Below are positions 35,723-46,989 of a stretch of 64,000 nucleotides of DNA, in pieces; the first letter of the stretch is position 1; every line of letters begins with the position of its first letter. The stretch spans positions 17,647,561 to 17,711,560 of the forward strand of contig NC_088775.1 of assembly GCF_954871325.1 (NCBI RefSeq), read 5' to 3'. Source of the DNA: Gordionus sp. m RMFG-2023. Lineage: Eukaryota; Nematomorpha; Gordioida; Chordodea; Parachordodidae. The position numbers and the translations under genes are program-made. The notes under the pieces are model-generated. The model was not told where the DNA came from and ran no database searches. It saw nothing but the letters and a program-made list of their open reading frames with translations.

Positions 35723-36560
35723 ATATCCTCTTAATAAAATTGAGTTAAATAATTAATTCCTTTAAAATATACCAAACTAGGATTTCTAGATTGTAGTATT
35801 TGTAAATTGGATAGATCCATTTGAAAAAAATAAATCGTTCATTAATAAAATGAGCGATTTTTAAGATTACATGTCCATTCGGCGTGGCCAAAATTTATCG
35901 CGTTATATTCAGCGCGGAGCATATTATAGTTTCATTTACTAATTGTGTATTTTCATATTATTAATAGATTTAAAGTTCATATTTGAATAACAACATAAAA
36001 GGATTTTAAACATAAAAAGAAATTTAATATTAATATCTAGATATTTAGGTGGACCAACTTATATGGTATAAGGTGTATTTTGTAAATTTATTGGGGTCTC
36101 ATGCCAGAAGTTTCATTAATAGTTGTAATGCTTTCGGTAAAAAGATAACCATGTTATCGCACAAAAAAAAACCTTGACAATAATATTTGTAATAAGATTT
36201 TCACCTCAAATTATTTTTTTTACTCTAAGACTGACACTAGATTACTAAAAATCATTCATATAAAAAGAAATAAAGGTTATAATTATAACCCAATTTTTTA
36301 TTATTTTAATTTATGTATATTATATTTAATAAAAAATTATGTAAATGTAAAATAAGTTAAATGATGTAATTTATTTTTATAAAATGTGCTTTAAAAACTA
36401 GCCAAAGCTTAGAAAATTCTCACATAATATAAGTAGAATTTTTTTTATTGAATATACTAATTGTAGTGGGTATATAACATTGACAAGAAAATAGTAAGTT
36501 TTTATAACTTCTTATCAAATACAATATTATACAAAAAATTAATTAAATATTAAATTATAA
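35723..36560. other. AT-rich spacer, no gene seen
   Basis: It contains isolated GCGCG-bearing sequence near 35880-35930 and no recognisable coding segment. Confidence 0.4.
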
Positions 36561-36569
36561 TATTGGGAG

Positions 36570-36990
36570 TTTGCCAATTTATCAAGAATTTAATTTGTCA
36601 TAGGAATCATATTTCTGTGGATATTTAAAAGAGCTAAACCATTTAGCCAAGATTTGAAAGTACTATTTCGTAAATCTTTTCAACCTTCTTAAGTTGGAAA
36701 AGATCTTTTCATTCGTACATGTTGTAATAGACAAACATGCAAGAATATAACAAAATATTGGGAAATTGAGCCAAAGCTTCCTTACAGCGATTGAGCCCAT
36801 CATTTGCATGCTCAGACAAAATAACCAAAAGCAGTAAATATTTATACCACAATTCAAATTCACTGATTAAACTGATTTCTGTATCATCATGGGAATAAAA
36901 TTTAGCTAAATATTTATTTACCAATAATGGCATCAGAAAATGCGGAAAAGTCTTTAGATAATAAAATTTGAAGAATGTTAAAAACGTGGC
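36570..36990 (-). pseudogene. hAT (ZMYM/THAP9-like branch) transposase C-terminus
   Basis: The minus strand reads FKFYYLKTFPHFLMPLLVNK, YSHDDTEISLISEFELWYKY, then CLSITTCTNEKIFSNLRRLK and SWLNGLALLNIHRNMIP. The TTCTNEKIFSNLRRLK and NGLALLNIHR motifs mark the hAT dimerisation region in the branch with DUF4371-type transposases. Two frame changes and a stop break it. A different relic of the same branch lies at 46990-48110. Confidence 0.75.
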
Positions 36991-37570
36991 TTTCTTATGT
37001 CTGCGATAAAAAGGTGTGCAAAAATAGGATGAAAATTAATATTTTATAATATTCATTAAATGAATCAACATTTTTATTTCATCTTAATAATCTAGATGCG
37101 AGACCAGGTTTAATTAAATGCTATAAAATTTAGTTTTAGAATCAACGTCTAGATAATTAATATATGAATCTACATTGATCCTTATTTTATTTATACGTTC
37201 GTATATATTTCCAATCAATCTGAACCAAATCTAAATTTGATTTTTGTAGATTTCTACATAGAGTTCCATGTCAACTCCGCGAAACTTTTATGCAAAACAC
37301 ATTTTTGCGAAACTTTTGTCGCTGATCCACATTAGCGAATACTTTTCCTCGAAGACAATATCGCTAATTTCTTATAGCAAACCCCTTATTGTAAAAATGA
37401 ATACATTATTGCAAAACTTTTATCGCCAATCAATAACAGCGAAAATTTTATAGCGAAGTCATTATCGCGAAACCCAAATTGCGAAGACTAGCGAAAACTA
37501 TTTCGCGAAATATATCGCCAAGATATTTTAGCGAATTTAGTATCATGATGTCAATATCGTGATACTTCTT

Positions 37571-38390
37571 TAGTGTTGTTAATCGAGGAAATCGACTAAA
37601 AACTTTAGCGACTAAATTAATCGATAGTCGACTAAAGTATCAATTTAGTAGGCTTAGTTGACCCATAGTCGACTAAATTGTATTTTATAACCGAATTTGC
37701 ATCACTGAATACTCGGTGTAAAAATTAAATTGCAACAATGATAAATTGAGATTTTAGGGAAGATGAACCATAGAAGTGGCAATTGTCATAATCGTTATTT
37801 TTTAACTTTTTTGAAGGAAATGAGTAAAAAAAATAAATTGTAAACATGTTAAATTGAGATTTTAGGGAAGTTGAACCATATAAAAGTGACAATTGTTATG
37901 ATCCTTATTTTTTAACTTTTTAGAATTCTTTTGAAGCAAATGGGTAATAATATAAATTGTAAGCATCTTAAATTAAAATTTAAATGAGAATGTACCATAA
38001 AAAGTCATAATCATTCTTATTAAACTTTTTTGAATATTTTTAAAGCAAATGGGTAAAAATATAAATTGTGAACATGTTAAATTTAAATGAAATGTACCAT
38101 AAAAAGTGACAAAAACGTTAATTTTAAATTTTTGAATATTTTTGAAGTAAATTGGTAAAAATATAAACTGTAAACATGTTAAATTTAAATTAGGATGTAC
38201 CATAGAAAGTGACAAATCTTATAATCGTTATTTTTAAACTTTTTGAATTTATTTTTTACAAAGAGCAAAAAAATAAATTGTAAACATGTTAAATTGAGAT
38301 GTTAGGGAAGATGAACCATAGAAAAGTGATAATAATCATATTCATTATTTTTCAATTATTATGAAAATTTTGGAGATTTTGAAGATGAGT
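37571..38390. repeat. minisatellite arm, left (inverted partner 44760-45470)
   Basis: It starts TAGTGTTGTTAATCGAGGAA, has GTCGACTAAA-type repeats, then about seven degenerate copies of a ~100-bp unit containing AAACATGTTAAATTGAGATT, AGATGAACCATAGAAAAGTG and ACAATTGTCATAATCG. The same units run in reverse at 44760-45270, followed by TTTAATCGATTAACAATACA. The arms look like the terminal repeats of an element about 7.9 kb long, but no target-site duplication was found. Confidence 0.7.
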
Positions 38391-38414
38391 AAAATAAAAA
38401 TATCTATATTAATA

Positions 38415-38492
38415 AAAGGCTTAAAATATATTGTGTCACACGATTAGCCAATAAGGCTTAAAATATACTGTGTCACACGATTAGCCAATAGA
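38415..38492. repeat. tandem duplicate of a ~38-bp unit
   Basis: AAGGCTTAAAATATA and GTGTCACACGATTAGCCAAT occur twice in a row with one base difference. Confidence 0.75.
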
Positions 38493-39159
38493 ATTCTTTA
38501 AAGAAATTCGTACCTTATCAAGTCAATTATTTGTACCTGATAATAGTCAATTATAATTTTGTTAATATCAACTTCTTTATTAATTATAGGACGTTTGTCC
38601 TACTTAAATAGAGAGTGATTCTTAATAATATTTAATTAATATTAACAAATTCTGAAGTATTTAAGTTATGCTAAATTGTAGTTTTAATCTCCATATTATT
38701 TAGCGACATCTATAATATTATATTTTATTTTAAATAGCATTATATTTCAAAGTGGAAATGTAAATGTTTTGACTTAATTGATGTCAAATATATTGTTCTT
38801 TCTATATATCTATAATTTATCTATCTATCATAGCAATTTTAAGCCAATTTAGATCATATTAGCAAAATGGATTTAATCTCCTATAAATCATGGAAAGCAT
38901 TTCAGAAGTATTTTGAGGCAATAGGCAGGAAGGAACATTAGTATGAAAAAAATGTTTGCAGATAATCCTACAAGAGCTAAGGAATTCAAATCTATAATAT
39001 ATATATTCAATAAAAATCATCATAGCTTAACCATATCAAACACGCATTCATAAACCAAATCGAACCGCCATTTTCAAAAAAAAACAATACTGAATTACAA
39101 AACATATAATAATATAAATATAATTACAATATTAACATAATTAGATATATTTTTTAACA

Positions 39160-39545
39160 GACACCACATCGAGCAAAACCATCATAGACAAGATACCATC
39201 ATCATCATCATTAGTAAATAATTAGATATATTTTTTAACAGACACCACATCGAGCAAAACCATTATAGACAAGATACCATCATCATCAGTAAATTTTATT
39301 TTATACTTTAAATTTACACGTCTTATATCCAGTTATTTACGGCAAGTTACGAGCAAGGAAATTACATCAAAAAAACGACACCACATCGAGAAACATCATC
39401 ATCATTAGTAAATTTTATTTTATACTTTCAATTTACACATCTTATTTCCAGTTATTTACGGCAAGTTACGAGCAAGGAAATTACATCAAAAAAACGACAC
39501 CACATCGAGAAAAGCCATCATAGACAAGATACCATCATCATCAGT
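39160..39545. repeat. tandem blocks with GACACCACATCGAG
   Basis: Two interleaved direct repeats: TTTTTTAACAGACACCACAT..CATAGACAAGATACCATC (twice) and CAGTTATTTACGGCAAGTTA..GGAAATTACATCAAAAAAAC (twice). GACACCACATCGAG occurs four times. CATCAT runs join them. Noncoding. Confidence 0.75.
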
Positions 39546-39840
39546 AAGGCTGCATTCATAGTGGAGACGGATCCGATTTTTACATCCGTAAAGTCAATCT
39601 CATTAAAAATGATATATATATTCATAGTGCTTCGTTCCGATACCTTCCGTCTTAAAAACGGATCCGGCAAATTTTGAAGTCAAAACATTTTGACTTTTTG
39701 ATCCAGCAAATCTTATAGAGCGTTATAACGTTACTTACAATTTTTTTATAGTCTATGAACATTTATATCATTTTTAATGAGTTTGACTTTTGACGGAACG
39801 GATGTAAAAACGGATCCGTCTCCACTATGAATGCAGCCTT
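39546..39840. repeat. 295-bp MITE with ~40-bp near-perfect inverted ends
   Basis: Both ends read GGCTGCATTCATAGTGGAGA followed by CGGATCCG and TTTTTACATCCGT in inverted orientation. They are the cleanest inverted ends in the window. No 8-bp duplication flanks it, so it is not an obvious hAT; the superfamily is unassigned. Confidence 0.8.
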
Positions 39841-39892
39841 TCATTTTATACTTTTATACATTGCCTATGAGATAACCTTAAAAAACTTATTT

Positions 39893-40300
39893 ATAAGGTT
39901 ATCTCATAAGCAATGTAATTTAAAATTTTTATAAATACTATTTTTTTAGATTTCTGCACAAAAAACAAACTTACATAATAAATAGATATAATATTAAATA
40001 AGTTTTTTAAGGTTATCTCATAGGCAATGTAAGTTAAAATTTTTATAAATACTATTTTTTTAGATTCCTGCACAAAAACAAACTTACATAATAAATACAT
40101 ATAATATTAAATAAGTTTTTTAAGGTTATATCATAGGCAATGTAAGTTAAAATAAATACTATTTTTTTAGATTCCTGCACAAAAACAAACTTACATAATA
40201 AATACATATAATATTAAATAAGTTTTTTAAGGTTATCTCATAGGCAATGTAAGTTAAAATTTTTATAAATACTTTTTTAGATTCCTGCACAAAAAAATCA
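39893..40300. repeat. minisatellite, ~107-114-bp unit, about 3.5 copies
   Basis: AAGGTTATCTCATAGGCAAT recurs at 39895, 40009, 40122 and 40229, each followed by a TTTTTTTAGATTCCTGCACA segment. An inverted piece of the same unit (ATTGCCTATGAGATAACCTT) precedes the array at about 39861. Confidence 0.8.
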
Positions 40301-40499
40301 AATACTGTAGATAAATTTATAATAAATTAAAAACATAAAAATAAGTTATTTAACATTTATGAATTATATATTTTATTTTTTTTTCCTCTTTAGCTTTCAC
40401 CTTTTCTGGTGGTAAGCTCCTTCAACATCTCTCTCCACTTTATGTTATTCATACAATCTCTTTTATCTATTTTATACTTCTTTATATTGGCTGAAGTTT

Positions 40500-41930
40500 T
40501 GGCCTTCCTCTTTTACGTTTGCCCATCACTTCCAAACTTTCAACTTTATTTCCTATGTAGTTCATAGGCTTTCTCATTGTGTGCCCATACCACCTAAGTC
40601 TGTTTACCAAACTTAGTGGGCACTACCTTTAAACTATTTAGTATTCTTGTACTGCGCACCTTATCCTTTCTTGTTACCCCAGCAATCATCCTCAGCATTC
40701 TCATCTCCATAGTTTGTAGACTTCTCTCGTCTGATTCTTTGGTTGGCCATGTTTCCGAACTATATACCTTTAATTTGTGTGGGATTCTTTTGTCAAATAG
40801 CACTCCAGATAAAGATCTCCACTTTAACCACCCTTGATTAATTATTCTTTATCTCTTTTTCTATTGTGCCGTTTGTTTGTATAGTGGAGCCCAAATATTT
40901 GCAGCTTTCAATTGCGGATATCTGCCAATCATTTATATCAATACTCTCCGTTTCATCTCCTCCTATCACCATATACTCCGTCTTTTCTCTATTTACTTTT
41001 AATCCGTGCGTTTCTAGGATATTTATCCAATTCACTAACCTTTCTTTCATTTCATCCTTGGATTCGGCAAGTATCACAATATCATCTGCAAATATCATAT
41101 TCCACGGGACTGTTTGAGGTATAGACTGTGCTAGTATATCTATTACTGTAATGAAGAGAAGTGGGCTGAGAGTTGACCCTTGATGAACTCTTTCGGCTAT
41201 TGTGAAGCCTGCTGAAGTACCTGTTGTGCTACGGACCATTGTTGTATGTCCCATATACATATCCTGTATTATTCTTATATATTTTTCGGGAACTTTTTTG
41301 TGGCGTAGCGCCCACCAGATAAGTTTTCTTGGGATTCTATCGAAGGCCTTTTCTAGATCGAGAAAGACCATGTGTAGCTTTTTGTACTTTTCCCTGTATT
41401 TTTCATTCATTTGCCTAATTGCATGGATAGCATCGGTTGTTGATCTTCCAGGCATAAAGCCAAACTGTGTCTCTCCTATTTCGATTATATCTCTTAATCT
41501 TTTTTCTATTATTTTTTCGTATAGTTTTAGACAGTGTGACATTAGTTTTATGCCCCTGTAATTTTGACAATTGTGTGGATCCCCTTTATTTTTGAAGATA
41601 GGAACTAGATAGCTCTTCCTCCATTTTTGGGGAACCTCTTCATTTCCAAGTATTTTATTGTACAGATTTGTGAGGAGATGTAATTCCATCATCTCCTAGT
41701 GCTTTAAGGCTTTCTATTGGAATATCGTCTGGACCCCTAGCTTTGTTGTTTTTGTGATTATTTGTACAAGGTTTTGACAAGGGGAGAAAGTTGAGTGGAA
41801 TATCGTCTGGACCCCTAGCTTTGTTGTTTTTGTGATTATTTGTACAAGGTTTTGACAAGGGGAGAAAGTTGAGAAGCTCCTGAAAATATTCTTTCCATCT
41901 ATTCATTATTTCTTTTTCCTTTATTATCAA
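40500..41930 (-). pseudogene. RTE reverse transcriptase domain
   Basis: Minus-strand motifs in order: KARGPDDIP; WRKSYLVPIFKNKGD; NYRGIKLMSHCLKLYEKI; QFGFMPGRSTTDAIH; MVFLDLEKAFDRIPR (first catalytic Asp); RVHQGSTLSPLLF; MIFADDIVILAE (the FADD box); LKVNREKTEYMVIGG; CKYLGSTI. After a frame change at about 40840 the C-terminus continues as SSETWPTKESDERSLQTMEM, MRMLRMIAGVTRKDKVR and, in another frame, RWYGHTMRKPMNYIGNK. All catalytic boxes survive. A 78-bp in-frame tandem duplication lies near the N-terminal side. Confidence 0.88.
41718..41873 (-). repeat. 78-bp in-frame tandem duplication inside the LINE
   Basis: 41718-41795 and 41796-41873 are identical by eye. The 26-residue unit (LNFLPLSKPCTNNHKNN then KARGPDDIP) is therefore doubled without changing the frame. 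It probably arose by slippage after insertion. Confidence 0.9.
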
Positions 41931-42001
41931 TTTCCCATCTTTATTTTTGATTACTTTCGGAGCTCCGTTTATATCACTAGAGTTCTTTTCTCGCTGTTTG
42001 G

Positions 42002-43083
42002 CTAATCTGTATATTTTATTTTGCCCTTCTTGGTATGTAGATCTTCGTACATGTCATCGTATGCCATAGATTTGGCCCTAGCCACCGCCTTTGTTGCTAA
42101 TCTCTTGGATTTTTTGTATCTTGACTTGTCATCTGCATTTTTGGATTTGTACCATATTTTATAAAGGGCTTTTTTATCGGTTTGTACCTCTTGATTCCAC
42201 CACCATAGTTCTTTGTGTGATTTGTTGCCTCCTCTTGTCAAGCCTAGCGTCGATTTTGCAGTGTCTATTAATCTATATGAAAGGTCTGTCCAGATTTTTT
42301 CACTGACTTGTGAGCAATTTATTGTTTCAATGTTTGCATTGATTGCAAAGGCTCTGTCATTGTTTTTAATTTGCCCCATTTGATGCATGGTTCCAGTTTT
42401 ATCTTGTTTTGAGTGGATTTATTTGAGATGTGCAAATCCATGACTAGTAGCTTGTGTTGTGCGGCGATATCCTGGGATGACTTTGCAGTCTATTACATCT
42501 TTTAATCTTCTGCGAGAGATTAGCATGTAATCTATCTGTGTTTTCCTAGTACCACTTTCATATGTTATTGACTGTCTTTTTTCCTATAGTAGGTGTTGGT
42601 TAAGGCAAGGTCAAAGGCTTGCGCAAATTTCAGTACGTGCTCTCCCTCATCATTTCTTTCTCCGTATCCAAAACCACCATGATGCCTTTTGTAGCTATCT
42701 CTTGCTTTCCCCACATGCGCATTTAAGTCACCACCAATTATGACTAGGTCATCCTTAGGGATTTCCATTACAGCTTCATCAAGGATAGCTCTAAAGTCAT
42801 CTTTCTCTTCTTCCTTGCAACCCGTTTGAATAGCATATACTGATAGGATGTGTAGTATTGATTGACCAATGCAGAGTTTTATCTTCATTAGTCTATCAGA
42901 GATCCTGTTGACTTCTACTGAAGAGGTTAGATCTTGGCTGAGGATGATGCCGACACCGTTCCTATTGCTAACAAGTCCATTATAGTACAATTTATACCCA
43001 TCTCCAATTATCAAAGTTTTCTGTCCTTTCCATTTCGTCTCTTGTTCAACATTGATGCCTCGTCTTACCTTTAAGCGTCCCAA
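42002..43083 (-). pseudogene. RTE apurinic-type endonuclease domain
   Basis: The minus strand shows EQETKWKGQKTLIIGDGYKL, YYNGLVSNRNGVGIILSQDL, LHILSVYAIQTGCKEEEKDD and DLVIIGGDLNAHVGKARDSY, then ALTNTYYRKKDSQ. Past a frame break at about 42560 it continues as KSTLGLTRGGNKSHKELWWW and NQEVQTDKKALYKIWYK (about 42390-42000). The GGDLNAHVG block is the catalytic core of LINE endonucleases. The start is short compared with relatives: the segment between LNIGTL and ETKW is missing or shifted. Confidence 0.85.
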
Positions 43084-43364
43084 TATTCAAACTTGCCAGT
43101 CATGTCTTCTTTGCTTTGACCTTTACTTTTTCACAGGATGGAGGTCTACACCCTGCGCGTCGCATGGAGGGAACGCCCTAGCTTTCATATTAATATTTTC
43201 ATTTGTGTCCTTCATTTTGTTTATTGGACAGGTATCCTTAGCACCCTGCTGTCCAGGCCTGTCGGTGACCGGGGTGTCATCTCTAAGCTCCGAAATTCAT
43301 CATACCATATGTCTTTACACATCAGTCATCGAAGAAAAACTTGAAAGTTTTTATGGTTCTTACC

Positions 43365-43440
43365 AGGATTGAACCCGCGTCCTTGTTCACACTCGTGTTT
43401 CCAAGCCTACATCTTACCCATTAGGCCACCCCGGCGATAT
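43365..43440 (-). repeat. tRNA-like head at the 5' end of the LINE
   Basis: On the minus strand GGGGTGGCCTAATGGGTAAG resembles a polymerase III A box and GGGTTCAATCCTGG matches a B box, spaced as in a tRNA. The arms do not fold into a clean cloverleaf, so it is not called a tRNA gene. The copy at 58500-58560 keeps the B box (AGGTTCAATCCTGG). It could act as an internal promoter. Confidence 0.6.
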
Positions 43441-43444
43441 TGGG

Positions 43445-44759
43445 TAAGATATATAAGGAAATATTTTTCACACTTACCCGAAATAAATTTAAAAATATAA
43501 AATATTTGCATTAATTAAATTTTTATTTTTACTTTTTTAAAATATATGTTATTTTGGACATCGTTTATATATTTTTTAACTTGTCATTGGTTTATTTATT
43601 TGAATGGGTTAATAAAATATATTATCAATAGGTAATGACGTATAATTGTAAATAATATTGACATTGCTTTTAAACATGTATATATCTCTACTTTTAGATG
43701 AATTTATCAGTTATTGAGATTGGCTTAAGTGGTATTAGTTTTATATTTTGGTTTGTATTGGTATTAGTTTTGTAACCCAATAAAATATTGAATATTGTTG
43801 TCTGTCTTAGAATTTTTTTTATCAACGAAAGCTTAACCCCCCCCCCCCATCTATCACTTAACATATAAATTGTAATAATAATAAAAGATGATACTATTTA
43901 TAAAGTAACTTTTGTACTAAGTGGAAAAAAGTAAAGGCACATGAATATGACATGTTAGAAACAGTTATGTCAAACATCGCTATTCTGCTATAATTTAATT
44001 TTATGCTACTACTGTTTATGTTTCTATAGTCAATAGAAAAATAAAAAAATATTATTCGATTTGATTCATCAAAACATTCGATTCGAAAATTAAATTCTTT
44101 AAAAAGATTTTTAAAAATGAAAAAATAGTTTATTAAAATTTGTAAAGTGATTTATAGATGTGGAATAAAAGTAAAAAAATAAAAGATTACAACACATTCG
44201 TATACGATTTACATAGTGTATTTGACAAATATCCAAATTAGTATATTTAGATACGCTTGCAAATAATAATTTTTTTTTCCTGTTATTTAATTTTTATTTA
44301 AAATATTTTTTATCGTCATCAGAACTAGGACACTTTGTAAAAATTAAGAATTAAGTCAAAACTATATGGACATATTAGAAATTAACCCATTGGAAGAAAG
44401 ATAAAATCTACCCTAATCTATTCGTGCTATTTGCATTTTTCCTATCAAAATTGAGGCGTATGATAATAACAATTTGTGGGCACCGAAAAAAGGTAACTGT
44501 CGGATGCACCAAGCACCATGCTGCCATGAATGCTATATTTATTAAAATTTTTATTTTACAGGAACATTTTTTTAAACATATTTTATTAAAGAGTATAAAT
44601 TGGTTTTTTAGTTATAATATTGTATTAATAAATAAAATATTTTATTTAGTAAATAAATTATTTGATCCGCCCGCTCGTCCGTTTTATAAAATTATTTTAC
44701 TCTCCCGCCCCTTAGTTGGGCGGGCGTGTACTCACTCGTTTAAGCAAAATATTTAAAAA
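43445..44759. other. spacer between LINE and minisatellite arm
   Basis: No gene was recognised. A GC-rich pair, CCGCCCGCTCGTCCG and TTGGGCGGGCGTG, lies at 44675-44730, possibly the end of a small element. Confidence 0.4.
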
Positions 44760-45470
44760 GCTTAAAAATAAAGATTCTGACAATTGTCACTTTACTCTGG
44801 TACATCTTCATTGAAATTTTAATTTAACAAGTTTACACTTTATATTTTTACTCAATGACTTCAAAAAATTTAAAAGTTTAAAAATAACAATTTTGACAAT
44901 TGTCACTTTTATATGGTACATCTTCACTGAAATTTTATAACATGTTTATAATATATGTTTTTACTCATTTGCTTCAAAAATGTTTAAAGATAACGATTAT
45001 GACAATTGTCATATGGTTCATCTTTCCCGAAAATCTCAATTTAACATGTTCATGATTTTTTTTAAAAAAAAAGTTTAATAGTAACGATTATAACAATTGT
45101 CACTTTTCTATGGTTCATTTCCATAAAATTTCAATTTAACATGTTTACAATTTATTTTTTTCCATTTGGGTCAAAAAAATTAAAAAAATAAAGTTTATAT
45201 GACAATTGTTACTTTTCTATGGCTCATCTTCATTGAAATCCCAATTTAACATGTTTACAATTTATATTTACCCCGACAATTCAGTGATGCAAGTTCGGCT
45301 CAAAAATTAGATTTAATCGACTAAATGGGCCAACTAAGCCGACTAAATGGATCATCTTAGGCAACTAATCGACTAATTTAGTCTCTCGAGTTTTTTAATT
45401 TTTTGACTATTGAGTATTGACTATTAGTCCTCTTTTAGCAGACTAAATTTAATCGATTAACAATACAAAT
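44760..45470. repeat. minisatellite arm, right (inverted partner 37571-38390)
   Basis: Units with GACAATTGTCACTTTTCTAT, GGTTCATCTTCA and AATTTAACATGTTTACAATT run in reverse to the left arm. GTCGACT-like and TAATCGACTAA motifs follow, and the arm ends TTTAATCGATTAACAATACA, the counterpart of TAGTGTTGTTAATCGA. Confidence 0.7.
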
Positions 45471-46626
45471 TGCTAATAATGACTTATATTTTGAAACATT
45501 TATTTTTATGATCATATTAATTGAATAATATTTTTAAAAAAATAGGTACAACATTTATTCAATGATAGAGTTTTTAATTTTTTTAACCTTAATAAACTTA
45601 TAAAATTAATTAGAATAAAATATTTTTTGCTTCAAAATTTTATTTTATAAAACGCGCAAAAGGAACCTAGGCTTTATTATTATATTAATCATTGAATTCA
45701 TTAGCTAAACCACGTTCCTTATTGTCGAAATGGATATCTGGTTTGCGACAATATTTATTGTCTGAAGTCATTAATATATAAAAATTCATCAATCAGTTTT
45801 GCCAGTAACCAAGAGTTATATAATAGACCTCATTCGTCGAATTTTGAATGGTGATTCAAAAATAAATTATATCTACGTGAAATAAGGGATTTTTCTAATT
45901 CAAAATATTTTGAATCGTATGATTTTACGATCTTTATAGATAATCTTTTCTGTAAAATATTAGTTCCAAATTTAATAGGAATCTAAATCTAATATTGTGA
46001 CACAGCCTTAAATAGTTTGCCAAACATTTATACATTAATTCTATAGTTTAAGCCAACATGTAATGTTTAACTTAGGTTAGTGGTACAGCATATATTATTT
46101 TTTTCCCTTAATTACTTAGAATTAAAACTACTTAAAGTAATTTTTACCGAATTCCCAAATGATAATTTGCTAAGTAAAAATTTTAATTTTCTTATAATTG
46201 AATTTCTTATAAAATATAATATATTGCTCAGAAATATTTACTATTTATTTTAATTAAGTGTATAAGCATGTTTTTTTGAGTTTTCAAATTGATCATTATT
46301 CTGTGTCCAAATTATAAGATAATTCTGAGAAAATTTAAAAAAATACTTATCAAAATCTTCAATAATTTTTAAGAATAATCTGAGAAATCGGCAAATATTC
46401 TTAGCTTTTACTATTTTTTACCTTGATTGGGAAAATTTCTAAGCATTTCAAAATATTTGTTAAAATTGACTTTTATGACATAAGCACATTTTAAAAATTT
46501 ATGTTTAAGGGGGAGGGGGGTAAATTTATTGGGGTAACCAAATATCCCCTCCATACTTACAACCATGAGTGAGAAGAGCCCAAAAAGATATTGGTTAAGG
46601 TTAGATGCTTACTTAATAGACAATAG
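45471..46626. other. AT-rich spacer inside the fold-back element
   Basis: No gene, RNA or repeat structure was recognised apart from a GGGGGAGGGGGGTAAA run at 46510. Confidence 0.4.
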
Positions 46627-46989
46627 CAGGCACGTACGCAGGAATTTGGTCTGGGGGCGGAAATAAATTTTTTTAAGAAATAATATTGTTAATTAAAAAT
46701 ACTAAGCATAAATTTATTAGGTTAGGATTAATAACTTTTCTAATACACAATTTTAAACTAATGTGAATTAAAAAAATTATATATATAAACCGGCATTGAA
46801 AAACTATAAAATAAATGTGAATTATAAAATATAAAGTGAATATAACCCATGATATGAATCACTTAAATGACCCAAAATTGAAATTTAAATTTTTTGAGCT
46901 TTTAAAATATATAAAGTATAAAAAATTTAAATGTTGGAAATATAAATTAATACACAAAAAGTTTCTTAGGAATAATTGTATTTTGTATG

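Larger units (their letters stand above)
40380..43440 (-). mobile_element. RTE-type LINE, near full length, minus strand
   Basis: The 5' end is on the right: a tRNA-like head and 5' leader (43440-43100), then the endonuclease region (about 43100-42000) and reverse transcriptase (about 41930-40840), then the C-terminal region and 3' end at about 40380. The coding frame is broken at several places, so it is dead. A shortened copy sharing both ends but not the middle is at 57968-58560. No target-site duplication was resolved. It is nested in the fold-back element at 37262-48731. Confidence 0.85.

Noticed and set aside
37262-37550. CRISPR array
   Set aside because: Repeat units are short, degenerate and mirrored at 48390-48731, in a eukaryotic context; a fold-back arm fits.
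39893-40300. CRISPR-like or satellite RNA array
   Set aside because: Units of over 100 bp without distinct spacers are a minisatellite.
41202-41561. 119-codon + strand frame
   Set aside because: It is antisense to the LINE reverse transcriptase.
43052-43372. 106-codon + strand frame
   Set aside because: It is antisense to the LINE leader and endonuclease start; no motif.
43365-43440. Functional tRNA gene
   Set aside because: A- and B-box matches exist, but no clean cloverleaf can be drawn and the sequence continues into the LINE leader.
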